Notes under the pieces: generated by a model
What the model saw: the letters and a program-made list of their open reading frames with translations, nothing else
Databases searched by the model: none
Told to the model about the DNA's origin: nothing
Assembly (NCBI GenBank): GCA_035491935.1
Contig: DATJJW010000130.1
Span: 1-9,127 of the forward strand
DNA from: DATJJW01 sp035491935
Lineage (GTDB): Bacteria > Pseudomonadota > Alphaproteobacteria > ATCC43930 > CGMCC-115725
Direction of reading: 5' to 3'
Length of the DNA stretch: 9,127 bases
Position numbers and translations under genes: made by a program
Part shown: in pieces, positions 6,981 to 9,127 of the stretch
Layout of the letters: each line of letters opens with the position of its first letter
Position numbering within the stretch: the first letter of the stretch is position 1

Positions 6981-7178
6981 ATGTCGCTGGAACATGTCGT
7001 GATCGATAGCTGCGGTTTCCGTCATACGGTTTCCAATGACCTGTCTGACGCGATCGCTTGTGCCCGGCGTATCGAGGATCGCGGGCAGCTCACCATGCGG
7101 ATCGTCCAGGGCGCTGTCGTCGTGCTCGAGGGCTCCGCGTTGCGCGAAGCGCTCGACCTGCCTCAAGCGGCCGAGTAA
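6981..7178 (+). CDS. Small hypothetical protein, 65 aa
   Basis: No family recognised. The 65 residues suggest a small soluble alpha/beta fold: a strand (HVVIDSCGF, 5-13), a helix (LSDAIACARRIED, 21-33), strands (LTMRIVQGAVVVLEG, 37-51), and a short helix (ALREALDL, 53-60). It has cysteines at 12 and 27 and no signal or membrane segment. The ATG follows GAGGGA five bases upstream, and third-position G/C bias supports translation. An antisense open frame at 6960-7166 has no such support. A strong hairpin lies 52 bases beyond the stop. The gene is probably monocistronic, expressed from the AT-rich region at 6884-6911. Confidence 0.68.
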   Translation: MSLEHVVIDSCGFRHTVSNDLSDAIACARRIEDRGQLTMRIVQGAVVVLEGSALREALDLPQAAE

Positions 7179-7229
7179 CTTCCGGTCGAGCGAGGCCGCA
7201 AGCCCCGATCGACCTTAGGTTTTACCGAT

Positions 7230-7264
7230 CAAGGCCCGGGTATCACTGGTATACCCGGGCCTTG
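7230..7264 (+). terminator. Perfect 14-bp hairpin between the 65-aa gene and the RRM gene
   Basis: CAAGGCCCGGGTAT (7230-7243) and ATACCCGGGCCTTG (7251-7264) are exact reverse complements around the 7-base loop CACTGGT. This is the strongest inverted repeat in the window. Its place after the 65-aa gene suggests transcription termination, but no T-run follows on either strand. It could also lie in the 5' leader of the RRM gene if that transcript starts upstream. Confidence 0.6.
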
Positions 7265-7343
7265 GCTTGTCAAATCGACATGCAGGTCTGCAGAAATCGA
7301 GCGTTTCTTCGACTACCCTTATACTGCGGCGCAGCATAAACTA

Positions 7344-7368
7344 CGCTCTTCATATCGAGGAAAGAGCG
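7344..7368 (+). promoter_or_regulatory. Leader stem-loop presenting the Shine-Dalgarno site
   Basis: CGCTCTT (7344-7350) pairs perfectly with AAGAGCG (7362-7368), leaving the 11-base loop CATATCGAGGA. The loop contains the GAGG Shine-Dalgarno core (7357-7360), and the 3' arm ends directly before the ATG at 7369. Such a structure could control ribosome access by temperature or by a bound protein, including the RRM protein encoded just after it. A second short hairpin, CTGC-GGC-GCAG, lies at 7324-7334. Confidence 0.45.
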
Positions 7369-7887
7369 ATGCGTTCCGCACCCCTCAAGGGCAATCTGAT
7401 CGTCACCAACATGCCGGCGAGCATGACCTCCGGGCAATTGGCTGAGCTGTTCGACAGTTTCGGCTTGGTCATTGGTGCGGAGATTCGTCATATCCCGTCC
7501 AATTCCGGCGAGCTGCGGCTGGGCGTCATCGCACTTGCTCCCGAGGATGCGGTCGAGCGCGCCATCGAGGCGGTGAACAAGACGGTGATCGACAATTGCC
7601 GTATCAAGGTCGGCCGCGCCAAGACCCAGCCGCGCAAGGCATCGGCCTCGGCCGCACGTCCGGCCCAGCCGCGCGCCGCCGCCGGCCAGCCCCTCGTCTC
7701 CCAGCCCCACGTCTCCCAGCCCTACGTCTCCCAGCCCTATATTTCCGATGCCGCCCCTCGGCCGAGGCAGCTCCAGCTTGGCCAGCCGCTGCGCATGGGC
7801 AGCTCGCCCAGCACCGCCGCGCCTACCTCCGGGGCCGTCCGCACCGTCATCGTCGAGCACAAGCCGCGCCGACGCATTGTTCCGTAG
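7369..7887 (+). CDS. RRM-domain RNA-binding protein with Pro/Gln/Ser-rich tail
   Basis: This 172-aa protein has one RNA recognition motif (about 8-85) with the beta-alpha-beta-beta-alpha-beta order: LIVTNMP (10-16) as RNP2, helix SGQLAELFDSFG (21-32), LRLGVIAL (49-56) as RNP1, helix AVERAIEAVN (61-70), and CRIKVGRAK (77-85). Both RNP motifs lack the usual aromatic residues (L51, V53 and L56 stand where Phe/Tyr are normal), so RNA binding may be weak or different. The tail (86-172) is low-complexity and basic, with four 5-residue repeats at 108-127 and an Arg-rich end (KPRRRIVP). The frame is open back to a TTG at 7267, but the ATG at 7369 has GAGGA eight bases ahead and starts right before the RRM. 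TATACT (7320-7325) is a possible -10 element. It is likely a cytoplasmic post-transcriptional regulator; its RNA targets are unknown. Confidence 0.85.
   Translation: MRSAPLKGNLIVTNMPASMTSGQLAELFDSFGLVIGAEIRHIPSNSGELRLGVIALAPEDAVERAIEAVNKTVIDNCRIKVGRAKTQPRKASASAARPAQPRAAAGQPLVSQPHVSQPYVSQPYISDAAPRPRQLQLGQPLRMGSSPSTAAPTSGAVRTVIVEHKPRRRIVP
7690..7749 (+). repeat. 15-bp tandem repeat, four units, inside the RRM protein tail
   Basis: Four in-frame units of 15 bases encode PLVSQ, PHVSQ, PYVSQ and PYISD (residues 108-127). The first three units differ by only a few bases around a shared GTCTCCCAG block, and the fourth has drifted (ATTTCCGAT). High identity at the DNA level suggests recent expansion by slippage, so copy number may vary between strains. 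Confidence 0.85.
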
Positions 7888-7937
7888 GAGCGGCTATCCA
7901 GCCTCTCCCGCCGGCTTCCGGAACAGCCTCCAAATGA

Positions 7938-9127
7938 TCATCCCTGTTGGCGGGGCTGCAATGGCCGATCCGGCAGCGTCAGCGCGATGAGGAAGCCTAG
8001 CGCCGCGATAATCGCACCCACGGTGAAGGCCGCCGACAGTCCCGTCCGATAAGCCGACAGAATCGCATCGCGTTCCGTCGCCGAGAGGCTGCTCAATTGC
8101 AGCACGCCACTGGAGGGCGCATGCCAGCCGCCCGGCATGAAATCATGCAGATAGACGGCCACCACGGCGCCGGCCATCGCCACGCCCAGCGCCCCGCCCA
8201 GCGAGCGGAAGAAGGCGGCGGATGCGGTCGCGGCACCCAATTGGCTGCGCGCCACCGCATTCTGCACCCCGGTGGTGAGGTTGGGCATGGTCGAGCCCAT
8301 GCCGAGGCCCAGCGCGGCCAGGATCACCTCGATGGGCGGCACGCCGATCGAGGCCCTGACCGCCCAGCTCAGCAGGAAATAGCAGGTCGTCGCGATGAAC
8401 AGCCCGATCACCGGCAGCATCTTGTAGCGCCCGGTGCGCGCGACGAGCCGGCCGGTCAAGGTCGACGCCGTGATCACCCCGCCCATCAATGGCGCGATCA
8501 TCAAGCCGGCGACCAAGGGGCTCGCGCCCATCAGCAGCTGGAACATCAGCGGCAGGAAGACCACGGCGGAGAACAGCGCCATGGCCGCCAGCGACAGGAC
8601 TATCGCCGCCGTGACGAAGGTACGGTTGCGGAACAGGTCGGGCGGGAAAACCGGCTGCATCGCACGCCGCTCCACCAGCACCAGCACGACCAGGCAGGTG
8701 AGCGCCACCGCCGCCAGCAACAGGATCGGCACCGAAGTCCAGGCATAGGTATTGCCGCCCCAGCTGAGCAGCAGGAGCAGGCAGGAAGTGCCGGCCATCA
8801 TCACCAACGCCCCCAGATAGTCGAGCTTGGGCGCCGGGCCCGGCACACGCTTGGGCAGACCGCTGACGATGAGCGCCAGCGCCACGGCACCGATCGGCAG
8901 GTTGACGTAGAAGATCCAGCGCCAGGAGGCATATTCGGTAATAAACCCGCCAAGCAGCGGGCCCGCCACCGAGCAGGTGGTGAACACGGCGGCGAAGAGC
9001 CCTTGATAGCGCCCGCGCTCGCGCGGCGACACCAGATCGGCAAGGCTTGTCTGAGCCAGCACGATGAGGCCGCCCGCGCCCAAACCCTGGACCGCGCGGA
9101 AGAGGATCAAGGTCAGGAGCGACCCGG
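7938..9127 (-). CDS. DHA2-family (EmrB/QacA-type) MFS drug efflux transporter, 5' end off the window
   Basis: The frame has no stop before the right edge, and the visible part (about 395 residues) begins within the fourth membrane segment at LILFRAVQGLGAGGL. Roughly 80-100 N-terminal residues are therefore missing; the TTG at 9110 is an internal leucine, not the start. Eleven hydrophobic segments are visible, fitting segments 4-14 of a 14-segment proton-antiport exporter. Diagnostic stretches are SPRERGRYQGL, the antiporter motif SVAGPLLGGF in segment 5, and WRWIFYVNLPIG before segment 6. The protein ends in a short tail, DRPLQPRQQG. It converges on the RRM gene with 50 bases between stop codons and no clear terminator. 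Likely role is export of toxic or hydrophobic compounds; substrate and partner proteins are not visible. Confidence 0.93.
   Translation of the reverse strand, partial: GSLLTLILFRAVQGLGAGGLIVLAQTSLADLVSPRERGRYQGLFAAVFTTCSVAGPLLGGFITEYASWRWIFYVNLPIGAVALALIVSGLPKRVPGPAPKLDYLGALVMMAGTSCLLLLLSWGGNTYAWTSVPILLLAAVALTCLVVLVLVERRAMQPVFPPDLFRNRTFVTAAIVLSLAAMALFSAVVFLPLMFQLLMGASPLVAGLMIAPLMGGVITASTLTGRLVARTGRYKMLPVIGLFIATTCYFLLSWAVRASIGVPPIEVILAALGLGMGSTMPNLTTGVQNAVARSQLGAATASAAFFRSLGGALGVAMAGAVVAVYLHDFMPGGWHAPSSGVLQLSSLSATERDAILSAYRTGLSAAFTVGAIIAALGFLIALTLPDRPLQPRQQG

Noticed and set aside
6960..7166. 68-codon minus frame opposite the 65-aa plus gene
   Set aside because: The plus gene has GAGGGA at good spacing and suitable codon bias; the minus frame has neither.

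Overview
The window is GC-rich, tightly packed bacterial DNA with strong G/C bias at third codon positions. The gene content (three-subunit molybdenum hydroxylase, Tat-exported dienelactone-hydrolase-like protein, DHA2 efflux pump, single-RRM protein) suggests an alphaproteobacterium, probably a soil or rhizosphere organism. That placement is inference. I see no tRNA, rRNA, CRISPR array, insertion sequence or phage gene.

Left part (1-5066): a minus-strand operon reads molybdopterin large subunit (4858-2531), [2Fe-2S] small subunit (2496-2023), FAD medium subunit (2023-1217), then a dienelactone-hydrolase-family protein with a twin-arginine signal (1148-270). Two perfect GC-rich hairpins (256-280 and 222-249) close it. 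The first 67 bases may hold the tail of a plus-strand gene running in from the left. The hydroxylase is of the xanthine dehydrogenase/CO dehydrogenase family. Its large subunit carries TYRGAGR, close to the AYRGAGR signature of so-called form II CoxL proteins and unlike the AYxCSFR of true CO dehydrogenase, so the substrate is unknown.

Centre (4859-6464): a 208-base divergent intergenic region with nested CTGTC/GACAG inverted repeats separates the hydroxylase operon from a plus-strand MFS uptake-type transporter. A simple model is that the exported hydrolase opens an ester or lactone outside the cytoplasm, the MFS protein imports the product, and the cytoplasmic Mo-hydroxylase oxidises it. 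The layout supports co-regulation; the chemistry is inferred.

Right part (6511-9127): two small unrecognised genes diverge from an AT-rich promoter-like patch (94 aa on minus, 65 aa on plus). A perfect 14-bp hairpin follows the 65-aa gene. Next comes a 172-aa protein with one degenerate RRM domain and a Pro/Gln/Ser tail containing a 15-bp tandem repeat. Its mRNA leader can form a 7-bp stem that puts the Shine-Dalgarno sequence in the loop just before the start codon, a candidate site for translational autoregulation. The window ends in a DHA2-family drug-efflux MFS gene on minus, cut off at its N-terminus by the right edge.

Most of the window is ordinary accessory metabolism. The points most worth following are the RRM leader hairpin, the split-compartment hydroxylase/hydrolase/transporter module of unknown substrate, and a TGTCnGACA palindrome found near both ends of that module.
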